A DNA stretch of 64,000 nt from Heliopora coerulea. Its lineage: Eukaryota; Cnidaria; Anthozoa; Scleralcyonacea; Helioporidae. The first letter of the stretch is position 1. Each line of letters starts with the position of its first letter. Below the pieces are notes generated by a model. It was not told the origin of the DNA. It saw nothing but the letters and a program-made list of their open reading frames with translations, and made no database searches. Both the position numbers and the translations under genes were made by a program. Shown here piece by piece: positions 20,101-28,807 of this stretch. Where the stretch lies: positions 617,501 to 681,500 of the forward strand of contig JASJOG010000105.1 in the NCBI GenBank assembly GCA_030142905.1, given 5' to 3'.

Positions 20101-23100
20101 AAAATTTTTAACTGCAAACTACGAGAAAAAAAAAAAAGTAAAATCAACTCAACGATAGTTTTAAGCTGAAAACTGGATGAAAAAAAACAAAAAGACGAAG
20201 TAATAGGTAAAAACAAGCAAGTGACCCTGAGCCGCTCATTAACGAACACAAAACTTTGTTTGAAGCGGTTAACAAAGCAACCAAGATCCTTAATAAATTC
20301 CTTATTAACCTGGTAGGTTCAGTCTGTACGGGAAAGTATTTGCCCTCGTTTTTTTCCCCACAGACCATGCTCCTTTGTTGCCTGGTCTGTACGAAAACTT
20401 CAAGCAAATATTTCCCAGTACTAACATCACAATCGGTTAATAGGTAACAATGATGACGTATTTATTGAATACGCTTTGGTAACAAGTTACGAAATTACCC
20501 ACAATTTGTTGAACTGGCTACTGAGGTATGCGGTCCATGCAGTTCTCTAAGGAACAAAAAAACATTGATTTATCTTTCGCCAGTATAAACTATTAAAATT
20601 TTACAGGTAAAATCTATTGCCGGCCAACAATTTGAAAAAATATAAGAGAAATTATAATCCGAAAATAAACATCTTGTGAATAACTCAAGGTATAAGCTTA
20701 AGAACAAGACAAAAGTGCAGTGATAATATTTCGTCTTTATTTCAAAGATCAACTGAAATGTTATCACCTTATTTTTGTCTTGTACTTAAGCTCATATGTT
20801 GAGTTATTTACAAGATGTTTATTTCCGAATTATGTTTTGTCTTATGTTACAGGCAAAAGTTGTAAAACTATTTAAAATGCTTGAATGTTTTCGATTGTTT
20901 GGTTATCTTTAAAAATCAATCAAACACGTTTAAGTACTAAACTGGTTTTATAACTTTTACGTTTAAAATTTTAAACCTTTCCGGTCTGTACCTGACTTTT
21001 TAATTTTACTTTGGCTAACGCCAGATAATCATACTCTGGCTACCACCAGACGATTTCACTCATCAAGGGGAGACGTCTTTATGTATGTATTGGACTCACA
21101 GAAAATGTCAACTCTACGGACAATTCCTCATTTTCATACATGCTTACATAGTTTACGTTTTGGGCGTGTCAGTTTTGTAAGGAACCAATTCAAAATCTTC
21201 TAATGTTTTATAGCGAGAAGAGTCTTCGTACTTTCGAAAACTTGGTCTATGGGGGCTCAGCTACGTCAGGTGGATTACCTCAATTAAGCACCCAGGTAGG
21301 CATAGATAGTTATTTAGAATAAACTTGAAGAAAAACTTTAATTGTTTATTAAATTCCTTTAAACGTGGTAGCTTTGTCAGGAACCTGGTTTTCAAAAGGC
21401 GCGCTAACACAGTTAAAATATGAAACAACATACATTTTTTAGCTATATACAATACATATATATTTAACATATTTACCTAACTATGTACATACACTACATA
21501 AAATACAACTTAATTGCTAACACACGATTCTAATCAAAGCGCTTCAAATTACCTGTAGCTGTAGATACTTAAATCGCTTGGTTTCCAGCTTGTAAATAAC
21601 AATGATTTTACATCGATGTTCCTGACTCTCGCAAAGTAGTTTGAAGTAATTCTACTACACCTATTGCTGTTCATTATTTGAAAACATACTATTATTGACG
21701 CCAACCTCAAACTAATCAACGCAAAAATGCATTCTTTTTATTCAATCGACATTCACTAGCGTAGATACGCAACCATTTGCATCGAAGGACATTCTATACC
21801 GCCAACAGACGACCATTAATACCATTCTACTATACACTAAGGATAATAAAATTTCGATTGAGCAAGATATTTGTCTTGAGTAATCGAAATTTTATTACCC
21901 CTAATGTATAGTAGAATGGTGTTAATGGTCGTCTGTTGGCGCAATAGAATGCCCTTTGATGCAAATTGTTGCGTATCTACGCTAATGAATGTCAATTGAA
22001 TAAAATGGATGCATTTTTGCGCTAATGAGTTTGAGGTTGGCGTTAATGATGGTAGATTCTCTGGTAATGAACAGCAAAAGGTATAAACTGCCCCACTCGA
22101 GGACAATAAATATTGTTGTGATGCCTGAGATGCATATTGTAACTTGGCGTTAATAGTTACATGAATGCGCATGCTTATGAAGCTTGAATATTTACAGATA
22201 CAAAAATTTTAACTGAGGGCCACCTCAGAACGAAATTATACAAAGAAAACATGAACGAATTCTGCATTTTTATCGCTGACCAAAAATCGGAAAATGCAAA
22301 ACATAAAACAAAATACGACAAGCAAACCTTGGGCAAGTTTTGTCGAAAGAAGAACGAGAAGAGGGAAGTAAAAGACGTACTTTTTCCGCGGTAAAACATC
22401 AATAAAAAAGAAAAATGGCGTACAAACGTGCAACTCTTACGTATTTTCAACTAAGCATTCAGTGGCATCTCAATACAAAGGGTTCAACGGTAAATCACTG
22501 TCGAAGTGAGAAAGACTGAAGCGGCAACTGTTTTGCCAAAGGATAATTTGGTGACCAAAAACAAGTAGCTCTGCAGCGAGTTACCTGGTGGCTGTTTACC
22601 TTGCATTTTTGTTTCGATCCAAAAATAAATCCTAACGTCTTCAGTGGGGCGACATTTCTTAGGGAAAAAAATCCTGATTGAGACGATGAAATTTTTGTGT
22701 GGAAAACGGAGAAAGCATCCAAAGACTGTCATGGCCTGGACAACTCTTCTGGACGATGAGTGTGCTATCCCACTTCTCAAATTACTGATCATGACCGCTG
22801 TCCGGTTAAATACTGCAAAATATTCAAAAGTAATCGTCCTACAGAGATGAATGAACCAGAATCTTCACTCTACTTCACCAATAAACACCAGCAAAATCCA
22901 AGCGATAATATTTGGTACATGAACTCTCCCTTAGGGAAGAATGAAGTCGGGAGGCTACTTTTGAAAGCTGCTCAAAACAATTCCGTTCGCAGAACTTGTA
23001 TTTCAAAGTTACTCGATTCAGACGTACCTGTGATTGTGTAGCTCAGGTAAGTGGTTACCAGAACGTGAAAAGTCCCAAGATATATACAAATCGGCAGCTA

Positions 23101-26100
23101 TTCAACTTCAGCGGAGAATGTTGTTTTGATACGCTTAGCAAATGTCCTGAAAGCACGCGAGTTTCCTTACGTCTTTTGTTCATATAAATCAGAAAGAACC
23201 AAGACAAAGCGTTGCTGCAAACAGTGAACAGTCGGCAAATGCATATTCCAAGGAGCTAACTTTGAGAACTGCTGTTTCAAGTCATAAATTATGCAGTTAC
23301 TGAGGTGGCCCTGAAAAGCGAAACCAGCCGCAGGCACCAAGAAAGCCATTTGCTTTGCCGGTCTTAAATCATTTACTGGCTGCAGTGTTCAAATAATATA
23401 AACAACGTCTGAGAGATCCATAGAAGGGAAAAAAAGAACGAGACCAAATCGATTTGCTTGAATGCGGTACCTAAGTATGGTTTGGTCAATAACATACCAG
23501 TCCCCGAGCTTGCACACGGCATTTTTGAGAGACCAGAATCCATGGATATATATATATATATATATATATGGATCATGTTTCTCTTTGTCACTACGCGTGT
23601 AACAGGATTCCACGCACGTCGAGATTGATACCCTCGCTCGGTGGGCGAGGGGATGAATAACTAATATATGTTGATAAATATTGCAATGAAAAAAATTCAA
23701 TGGTATGGTACAAAGCGAAAGCCTTTCTATAAGCACCAAACTTACAGCAGGGGCCAAAAGTCAACTTTGGAGCCTGTCGGAGTAGAACCGGACCTGCGCC
23801 TTGGGGAAGCATTTTCAGGACTCTCCCGATTAAGCTACTGTAGCCGTTGTCGGACACTTGACTACGAGTTCAGTAAATGTGAAACTGGTAATGCTACTGT
23901 AATGAATGGCCTAGATTTCGGAGGTTAACATTTGTTATCTGCACTTGGTGTCTGTGATAAGGATGAAAGAGAGCAATGTCAAATTTATGATAAAGAGACC
24001 GCGCTTCTTGATAGAATGGGTCACATAAGTCATGCACTAGTACACACAACCTCTGTAGCATCTAAGTTCGTGTGGCTCAGTTTTTAGGGAAGTTCACCGG
24101 CGGTTCGAAAGTGTCCGGTACGATTCCTTTATGGAGCTCAGTCATCTCACTAGGTATTCAAGCTTGACATTGTTTATTAGACCTGACGGAAATGGAAGAG
24201 GCAACCGATTTTAAGCTCTGGCCAAACGAATGCAGCATCATTTAACATCGTTGAATTCAACTTTGTTGGATGGTGTTGGACTGCGTGGCCAAACGAATGC
24301 AACATGTAGTGAGATGCAGGCTCGAATTCCGGAGATTAAAGATCTGGGACGAATAATGATCCCGAATTTTTGGCCAAGCTACCCTTTGCCCTTGCCTGAG
24401 ATGACTTGCTGCACGTGTGTGAGTGCAACACTGTTGAAGTATGCGGCCAAACGAGTACAACTTTGTTGTTCACACATGAGAACAAAAGAAAAGTTGAACG
24501 ATTTTGCGTCGAATGTTTGATAGAAATCAAACTTTGTTCAACATGATGCAACATTGTGGCCAAACGAGTTGAGCATGTTGCATTCAACAATGTTGAACGA
24601 TGTTGAATCGTGATGTTGTATTCGTTTGGCCAGGGCTTTACGCCCATGGTATTGAGGTGTTCCCTGAACGTGGAGCAAGATATACAGATGGAATAGAGTG
24701 AAGGTTTCTATGTGTAGTGGTATATTAGTGGTGTAAAGCACGTAAATCTTTTTCCAAGTATTCAAACAGGAGAATTCTGATCATAACTATTAATACAAAG
24801 CTAATACATATTGTCCCATATCCCATGTTGTGGATAAAAATGTGAGGCAATTTATTAAAGGTAATATTAGGCAGTTTTTATCAAACTCAGCTATCCCATA
24901 TAATCGAAATAAACTGTTTTACGTTTTTACTCGTATTGTGGACGCTCATAGGGCTCTTATTAAAGTTTGTTCCTGTTAACACACTCACATTCGTAACATC
25001 ATCACATTGTGTTTTTTTTTTAAATCGAATTTTCAGACAATTAATTGCTGGAAACGAGTTAGTATCAAGTTGGTGTGACCGTAATGAAATCACTGTACCA
25101 AGTAACTTTATTACTTTCAGTCACCTGTATTCGATAGGAAGTTTTCATGTGACTTCAAACCGACCCAGATGGAGGGAAGATGGCAACTTCAGAGTGTCGA
25201 TGTTCAACTGATAGAATAATTTGTGGAAATACATCTGCTCTTTTCTGGTTTTTTTGTTTGTTTTGTTGTTTTTATTTTCTTTCTTTTTATTTCTTTTCAT
25301 TTTTCCATCAAGAGGGGAATGATTGCACTCAGCAGTAGCACGAGGAATTAGTTATTCTTAGTTATTTGTTATTGCTGGTTGCTGACATTTCAGGTTATTG
25401 AGTGGAACGATGTTACTTCGTCCTAATCGTCTGTCTTGTTTTTACCCCCGGCTAAAAGCCTGGGTTGGAGACATTTTATTTTGAATCTTAGTAATTATTG
25501 TCATTGCGATTATGTATGTGTATCATTCATATAGTATCGACTCACTCGTTAAATATTCAGTTCTTGGTATTTATTAGTCTTGCCATTCTTTAAAATTATT
25601 TCAGGCACTGTCAGACGGCCTTAACCAGTTAGATGAAGTTTTAACAACTCTTGAAAATTCGATTAGAGATGTTATAAAAGATTGTGAATCAAAAAAAAGG
25701 GTGAGTGCTACGTCTTCAAATTTTAATACAAAAATGCAAGTCATAGAAAAGCGTTCTGGGCATCAGATAATGTCATTAAGTAAGGAGTTTCAGTAGTTGG
25801 TGTGGCAAGAATACATTGATCTGTTGAAACAGCTCTCGATTATCGTTCAGTCTAAATTTTTTCGCAAAAGATATCGGGAACTTCCTACTTTTTTGTTAAA
25901 AAGTTTGCTTCATTGTTGGTAATTATGCAATTGGTAGATTTGAAAAAAAAATTTTTTTCACTTTTTTTCTAAAAAATTTTTCTTTGCCTTACATATTAGA
26001 AATTGAACTTACAGAATTTCTATAAAATTCTCCTCTAAATTTCTGTTCTCGAAATTATTTTCGAGTTAAATTAGGGTGAAAGGAAATTAACAGCCGTTAC

Positions 26101-26786
26101 GAAACGTCACTTATTTCCATAGAAACTATCATTACATTTTATTTTGTTATAGTACTTTTTGTATTTATAAAATATAGTTCCCGTTGCTTTGTTCTCACAA
26201 TTTTTCGATGGTCCTTATATCTTCGATATATCAGTCATTGGACGTTAAATGGTTAGAGGGTTTAACAAACAGCCGGACGGAAACACTTGTATGATCTCGA
26301 AATCGGGACAAATACTTTCTATCAACTTTCTACTAGATTTCCACAAGCTGACTTTGATCCCCTAATCGTTACACATTTAATTTTATTATTGAAATTAAAG
26401 TGGCTATGTTTATTTTAGAACCCTTTCCATGGGAAAAACTAGCAAAAATAAACCAAAGAAGGGAGGGAACTCGTCGGAGAAAACGAGTGAAGCCGAAATT
26501 AGAGGGCCCGGTCGTGATATGACTGACTGAAACAATGAGAAACATTTTTCAGACGTGCTCTATAAACTATGAATTGTCAAAAAGTTGCAAAAAGAACTAA
26601 AAGTTGCTCATCGAGTTGCAAAGCGTAACTTTGTTTTCTTGTTGAACATAGGTTCTCCGAGCTGATTCTTTACAGACAATGGAACGAGAGCTTTTTGTAT
26701 TTTTCTTTACGGATCCTGCCCGACTGAAACGTACAGTTGCGGACTTGACGGCCAGAGTCGAGGCGCAAATAGTGTCCGTCGAGTGA
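8008..26786 (+). CDS. HAUS3: HAUS3-like augmin subunit gene, 3' part (six exons)
   Basis: Gene-level entry. Exons 8008-8160, 9572-9668, 15961-16111, 21214-21295, 25605-25700 and 26652-26786 have matching phases (0, 1, 2, 0, 0), each with AG/GT borders, and encode about 237 aa to a TGA stop. The joined protein is largely helical and polar. Landmarks are 'LQRSRYEFLSMVLEVEAHKL', 'KSLFVTYDELQKMADQIKSD' and the end 'MERELFVFFFTDPARLKRTV' with 'EAQIVSVE'. From family knowledge this resembles the C-terminal half of HAUS3, a subunit of the augmin complex that recruits gamma-tubulin to spindle microtubules. About 360 N-terminal residues would lie upstream. Introns total some 18 kb, mostly repeats. The splice structure is solid; the family name is from memory. 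Confidence 0.6.
8161..9571. other. Intron A with a TA microsatellite
   Basis: No gene is seen. Contains (TA)n at about 9181-9218 and otherwise unassigned AT-rich sequence. The segment around 9130-9180 (ATGGTGAATGGTTATACTAG) recurs inverted at 9482-9510, giving a small inverted repeat. Confidence 0.5.
9572..9668 (+). CDS. HAUS3: HAUS3-like exon B
   Basis: Acceptor AATGAAG (weak pyrimidine tract) and donor GTATGT; 97 nt, phase 0 to 1. Encodes 'NVMSDPLLQDDDKKRETIDH' and 'RDSFLTRLSQLL'. The trailing G joins CT of the next exon to give Ala. Confidence 0.6.
10157..10585. repeat. Foldback MITE, copy 1
   Basis: The two halves (about 10157-10370 and 10375-10585) are inverted copies around a short loop. 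The same element, about 430 bp, recurs at 21655-22085, including ATTCAATCAACATTCACTAG and CCATTCTACTATACATTA. It encodes no protein. Confidence 0.75.
11380..11515. repeat. Degenerate GCATA-rich tandem repeat
   Basis: Irregular repetition of ATGGCATGG / TAGCATAG words. No other function is visible. Confidence 0.6.
12109..12145 (-). ncRNA. Hammerhead-like motif in the left PLE arm
   Basis: Mirror of the motif at 15486-15522: CTGATGA, U, stem II GTTAC/GTGAC, GAAAC, GUUA loop, GUU. Stem I pairing is poor, so it is probably decayed or relies on partners not seen. Confidence 0.35.
12285..13790 (-). CDS. Penelope-like RT/GIY-YIG protein, left copy
   Basis: 501 aa, uninterrupted. RT motifs: 'LYGLPKIHK', 'RPILSAIGT', 'MASFDVKSLFTNIPLDE' (motif A), 'GVAMGSPLGPLLANIF' (motif B), and the catalytic 'YRRYVDDSFILF' (YVDD). 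The GIY-YIG domain starts 'CSALYVGETTRNLHTRICEH' and ends near 'ESLLIAKINPSLN'. Complete PLE proteins have roughly 200 or more residues before this point, so it is N-terminally truncated. The right copy differs at only about three residues (for example R14 versus G14 and a Lys/Arg change near residue 48). Confidence 0.85.
   Translation of the reverse strand: MISDEQFKKIAPTRSQPGILYGLPKIHKVNVPLRPILSAIGTHSFNLAKFLVPLLHPISLSSYVIINSFSFIQELFSLDLNTDDLIMASFDVKSLFTNIPLDETIQIILDQLFSTNRLFHGFSRKELKDLLNLTVKDCHFVFNGKLYDQIDGVAMGSPLGPLLANIFLSHHEKIWLKNCPTDFKPLFYRRYVDDSFILFKSHEQIEPFLNYLNSQHPNINFTCEVESNKTLPFLDITISRSNDSFITSVYRKPTFTGLFTNFESFLPVIYKKGLIYTILFRYLNICSSYSIFQEELAKFKSLLLQNGYPQRFIDYCICSFLHKVSDTPIKPLTAPKLQLTIALPFTGIHGLKIRQQLLRLISSAHPHIDLRVIFRPVCRFSHFFRFKDRIPMRLRSNVIYKFTCQRCSALYVGETTRNLHTRICEHMGISAHTGNEISHPSSLSSILTHKRETGHPISFDDFTVLASGRSELDTLIRESLLIAKINPSLNVNIRSFPLLLF
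13841..15346 (+). CDS. Penelope-like RT/GIY-YIG protein, right copy
   Basis: Inverted twin of the left ORF, also 501 aa and open, with the same YVDD catalytic box and GIY-YIG start. A D-to-Y change lies in 'ELFSLYLNTDD'. It is truncated at the same N-terminal point as its twin. The near identity of the two suggests a recent insertion or gene conversion between palindrome arms. Confidence 0.85.
   Translation: MISDEQFKKIAPTGSQPGILYGLPKIHKVNVPLRPILSAIGTHSFNLARFLVPLLHPISLSSYVIINSFSFIQELFSLYLNTDDLIMASFDVKSLFTNIPLDETIQIILDQLFSTNRLFHGFSRKELKDLLNLTVKDCHFVFNGKLYDQIDGVAMGSPLGPLLANIFLSHHEKIWLKNCPTDFKPLFYRRYVDDSFILFKSHEQIEPFLNYLNSQHPNINFTCEVESNKTLPFLDITISRSNDSFITSVYRKPTFTGLFTNFESFLPVIYKKGLIYTILFRYLNICSSYSIFQEELAKFKSLLLQNGYPQRFIDYCICSFLHKVSDTPIKPLTAPKLQLTIALPFTGIHGLKIRQQLLRLISSAHPHIDLRVIFRPVCRFSHFFRFKDRIPMRLRSNVIYKFTCQRCSALYVGETTRNLHTRICEHMGISAHTGNEISHPSSLSSILTHKRETGHPISFDDFTVLASGRSELDTLIRESLLIAKINPSLNVNIRSFPLLLF
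15486..15522 (+). ncRNA. Hammerhead-like motif in the right PLE arm
   Basis: CTGATGA (15486-15492), U, stem II GTTAC with GTGAC, GAAAC (15511-15515), then a GTTA loop and GTT. It has the same layout as the motifs at 1235 and 3015. No convincing stem I was found. Confidence 0.35.
15961..16111 (+). CDS. HAUS3: HAUS3-like exon C
   Basis: TTTGTTTTAG acceptor and GTGAGT donor; 151 nt, phase 1 to 2. Encodes 'LPDDQQRGKSLFVTYDELQK' and 'MADQIKSDKNQAQTLLLAVD'. Read-through hits TGA at once. Confidence 0.7.
16323..16395 (-). tRNA. tRNA-Thr(GGU)-like sequence, SINE head, unit 1
   Basis: Acceptor GTCTCGG/CTGGGGC pairs fully using G-U pairs, D arm GCTC/GAGC, T arm GCGGG TTCGATC CCCGT. The anticodon loop CCGGTCA would give GGU, but position 33 is C instead of U and the anticodon stem has an A-C mismatch. 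It is probably not a working tRNA. Confidence 0.45.
16565..16637 (-). tRNA. tRNA-Thr-like sequence, SINE head, unit 2
   Basis: Identical to the unit 1 tRNA-like sequence, 242 bp downstream. Same C33 and stem mismatch. Confidence 0.45.
16806..16878 (+). tRNA. tRNA-Thr-like sequence, SINE head, inverted unit
   Basis: Inverted copy of the same 73-nt tRNA-like sequence, with the same departures from a functional tRNA. Confidence 0.45.
17559..17605 (+). repeat. Dispersed 'TTTTACTCTGGCTAACGCCAG' motif, copy 1
   Basis: TTTTACTCTGGCTCACGTCA followed by GACGGTTTTACTCG. Related copies lie at 21001-21074 and 36431-36475. Function is unknown. Confidence 0.5.
18451..19089. mobile_element. PIF/Harbinger-like MITE, 639 bp
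   Basis: Terminal inverted repeats GGCCTGTTCTAAACGTCGAA / complement, with a 3-bp TAA duplication (18448-18450 and 19090-19092). Internal GAACTTAATG words repeat the TIR theme. No transposase is present. TWA target duplications fit the PIF/Harbinger group. Confidence 0.65.
19290..19570 (-). pseudogene. Fragment of an unknown repeat-borne protein
   Basis: The minus-strand frame contains 'GGKFYMCSKVRDLLGPPWSW', 'KHFKFR' and 'DGTDVCTCISKVQLNLNVRF'. A + strand segment at 61444-61690 gives the matching pattern 'KHFQFRC' ... 'VCKCVSEVRLNLKV'. The family is not recognised; both are decayed. Confidence 0.4.
19616..19753. repeat. Inverted repeat, ~65-bp arms
   Basis: ACTCAAGATATGAGTAAATG ... and its near-perfect complement around spacer CCAG (19683-19686). 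It overlaps the 5' end of the 19290-19570 fragment, so it is a local inverted duplication. Confidence 0.7.
19940..20440. repeat. Dispersed repeat with GGTCTGTAC ends, copy 1
   Basis: Starts near CCCGGTCTGTACACAAAATG and ends near CCTGGTCTGTACGAAAACTT. An inverted, diverged copy lies at about 35790-36290. MITE-like; no ORF of note. Confidence 0.5.
21001..21074 (+). repeat. Dispersed CTGGCTAACGCCAG motif, copy 2
   Basis: Two back-to-back versions of the motif (TTGGCTAACGCCAG and CTGGCTACCACCAG) followed by ACTCATCAAGGGGAG. Confidence 0.5.
21214..21295 (+). CDS. HAUS3: HAUS3-like exon D
   Basis: TGTTTTATAG acceptor and GTAGGC donor; 82 nt, phase 2 to 0. With CT from exon C it encodes 'LEKSLRTFENLVYGGSATSG' and 'GLPQLSTQ'. 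It was found by requiring a phase 2-to-0 exon between C and E, and the peptide fits a helical spacer. Confidence 0.6.
21655..22085. repeat. Foldback MITE, copy 2
   Basis: Same family as 10157-10585: inverted halves around a short loop, with ATTCACTAGCGTAGATACGC and ACCATTCTACTATACACTAA. Ends resemble CTGTTCATTA...TAATGAACAG. Confidence 0.75.
22235..23580. repeat. 1.35-kb dispersed repeat, copy 1
   Basis: Alignable in the same orientation to about 49315-50725, for example ACAAGCAAACCTT, TTCCGTTCGCAGAACTTGTA, CTCCCTTAGGGAAGAATGAA and CAGTCCCCGAGCTTGCACAC. It ends next to CCATGGATATATA. Its ORFs are short and not conserved as protein, so it is probably a non-coding mobile element. Confidence 0.6.
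24214..24637. mobile_element. PIF/Harbinger-like MITE, 424 bp
   Basis: Inverted ends AGCTCTGGCCAAACGAATGC / complement of CGTTTGGCCAGGGCT with a TTA duplication (24211-24213 and 24638-24640). Internal GGCCAAACGA...CAACATTGTTGAA words repeat several times. No transposase. Confidence 0.75.
25605..25700 (+). CDS. HAUS3: HAUS3-like exon E
   Basis: AAATTATTTCAG acceptor and GTGAGT donor; 96 nt, phase 0 to 0. Encodes 'ALSDGLNQLDEVLTTLENSI' and 'RDVIKDCESKKR', a coiled-coil segment. Confidence 0.7.
25701..26651. other. Intron E, nothing recognised
   Basis: AT-rich intron sequence with homopolymer runs near 25950. No repeat or ORF could be named. Confidence 0.5.
26652..26786 (+). CDS. HAUS3: HAUS3-like terminal exon F
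   Basis: Acceptor GAACATAG; 44 codons plus TGA. Encodes 'VLRADSLQTMERELFVFFFT' and 'DPARLKRTVADLTARVEAQI', the most HAUS3-like part of the gene. No AATAAA was seen just downstream. Confidence 0.7.
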   Translation, partial: VLRADSLQTMERELFVFFFTDPARLKRTVADLTARVEAQIVSVE

Positions 26787-27761
26787 ACATCACATGAGCG
26801 TGGAAGATCTGTATTAATATTTAATTGTGTTTGACGATATGGACAGTTTCCTCATCATAAAAGTCAAAATTACTACCAAATTCTCGTGCTTAAAGTTTCG
26901 ATGATAGTAAAAGTGAGTAATTACAGTTCAGGCAAGTGTAATTAACTTTTATAATTGGTGCGCAGACAATTAAAACCCGAAAGGGCCTGTGAACTCCGAA
27001 TGGATTTTTAGCCAGTGGGATGTTAATTTAACCTCGCGTACTAACGGTAGCAGCCTGGGTCCCAAACTCGTACATTGGTACCATATATCGATTGTTTCTA
27101 ACGATTCTCCTTTGATTTTCTCTATCGATTCTCTGATATAAATAATACAAAAATACATAAGAATTGTTGTCGAAAGATGGTTCATATGAAACCAAAAAGT
27201 AACTCCAAGAAACTGTGGTTGTTGTTTATCTAAATAGATAATTCACGCTATATTCAGTTTGACTAATGCTGTTATTGCTAATGAAATCGGTCAAAAGACT
27301 ACCGAGTTTAGTTCTTCGGAAAACGTAAAACGACGTGTCTCTATCCCGTTTTTTCAGTTGTTCGAGCATTCAGGAAAAGAGCACCAGACAACCCCACACG
27401 TCTTTTGTCGTGGGGTTGATAAGACAGAAGACATTTTTAGTATTTTTACGATGCTGTCAGTTGAACAGTGGTAGTACTCTGTTTGGCTACATTTAATTAA
27501 GAAAAAGCCGCGGGAAGGTGAAAACTGCTGGGAGGAATTAGCCAAAAAGATAGCGTTTTCACGCATGCATGTAAAAATAAGGGACAAATTTTCACGTGAG
27601 TTGGATTTCTGGTTCAATATTTAATTTATGGTGCTATATACACTGGTCTCGAAATAAGACTGGATGGAGCAAGTAAAGTATCGCGTTCGAAAAAAATTGA
27701 AGCTTTAAAAGTAACGCTCAATATCTCGTAACGGCCGTATTGTGGAAGAACTCGCTTCTAG
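26787..27761. other. Intergenic, with a diverged dispersed repeat
   Basis: The segment 27355-27620 is alignable to 40490-40750 (GGGGTTGATAAGACAGAAGA / GGGTTGATAATATTAAAAAT, then ATTTTTACGATG and GAGTTGGA(T/C)TTCTGGTT). No gene is seen. Confidence 0.45.
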
Positions 27762-27851
27762 TTATGCAGCTGTTGTTGGATTATTATTTTTGCTTGAAAC
27801 GGTCGTGTTTTCAGCGAAAAACAGTTTAACCGTTACATTTTTATCAATGAA

Positions 27852-28776
27852 ATGTACCCACCGATTTGTAAGAATTGTAATAAAGTAAGAAACAAGTTGG
27901 AAATTACTTGGGCGGAAAGTACATGGTGGAACATGGCGGCGTTGCATGGAGCGGCAGTCGTTCTGCTCTTAATTCTGAGTTTACAAGTTAAAAGATGTGC
28001 ATTTGCAAGTACCGATTGTATTGGTTTAACTGTAAAAGGTCAAGAGTTATCACTTAATAAGGAAACGTTTATTTTATCAAGTTTATGGCAGGGAAATGGT
28101 GGGAAATTTGCTTTTCGTGTTCGTTCGTCAAGGAGAAGCCTAATAAACCTCTTGATTTTAATGTGTGGAGATATTCAGTCCTGTCCAGGTCCGCAAGATC
28201 AAAGGTTTGTTCCAGAATTGAATACACTTCTTAATCAGCGTGGTCTGAAGATTCTTCATCAAAACATAAGGGGACTTTTCTCAAACAAGCACTATATAAC
28301 TGAATTGCTTCAAAACTTTGATGGTATTGATATTTTATCGTTAAGCGAAACGCATATTACTGATCAGGATCCTGAATCATTTTTCGAAATAACTGTGGAA
28401 TATGTGGAAGCGTCGGGAAGATTTGGAAAGCGAAATAATTGAATGTATTTGGATTGAACTGATGTTTGAATATTCCAAAAATATTTTGATAGGAATATTC
28501 TACCGGCCTCCAGATAGTTCAAAATATTTACACCGTGACTTCAACAATGCCTTTAATGAAATGACGTCATTAGTAAGTGCTTTGTCAAATGAATCAATTG
28601 TTCTCGGTGATTTCAATGTGAACTACCTAATCCCTGGAGATAATGCAGAGTTCAAGGCGATTTTGAATTTGTATGGTTTTAAACAAATCGCTGAAAAACC
28701 TACGCGTGTGGGTGACTCAACTGGATCATTGATAGACATCATAGCAACTAATAACCCAGCACCAATTAAAGACTGA
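27852..28776 (+). pseudogene. LINE endonuclease region
   Basis: The first frame (27852-28442) holds 'CGDIQSCPGP' then 'LKILHQNIRGLFSNKHYITE' and 'IDILSLSETHI', the N-terminal APE motifs. A deletion and frame change near 28400 join to 'IFYRPPDSSKYL', 'IVLGDFNVNYL' (GDFN) and 'GSLIDIIATN', the C-terminal motifs. The middle catalytic block between SETH and YRPP is largely missing. Confidence 0.75.
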
Positions 28777-28807
28777 AGTTATCCCTCTTTCAATAGGGGA
28801 TCATGAC

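Larger units (their letters stand above)
16939..21213. other. Intron C, repeats and unassigned sequence
   Basis: Holds the MITE at 18451-19089, the inverted repeat at 19616-19753, the repeat at 19940-20440 and CTGGC-type motifs near 17559 and 21001. ORFs at 17.2-18.4 kb have no recognisable domain. Confidence 0.5.
21296..25604. other. Intron D, repeats
   Basis: Contains foldback MITE copy 2 (21655-22085), the 1.35-kb dispersed repeat (22235-23580), a (TA)n run at 23545-23570 and the MITE at 24214-24637. No further exon is recognised. Confidence 0.5.
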
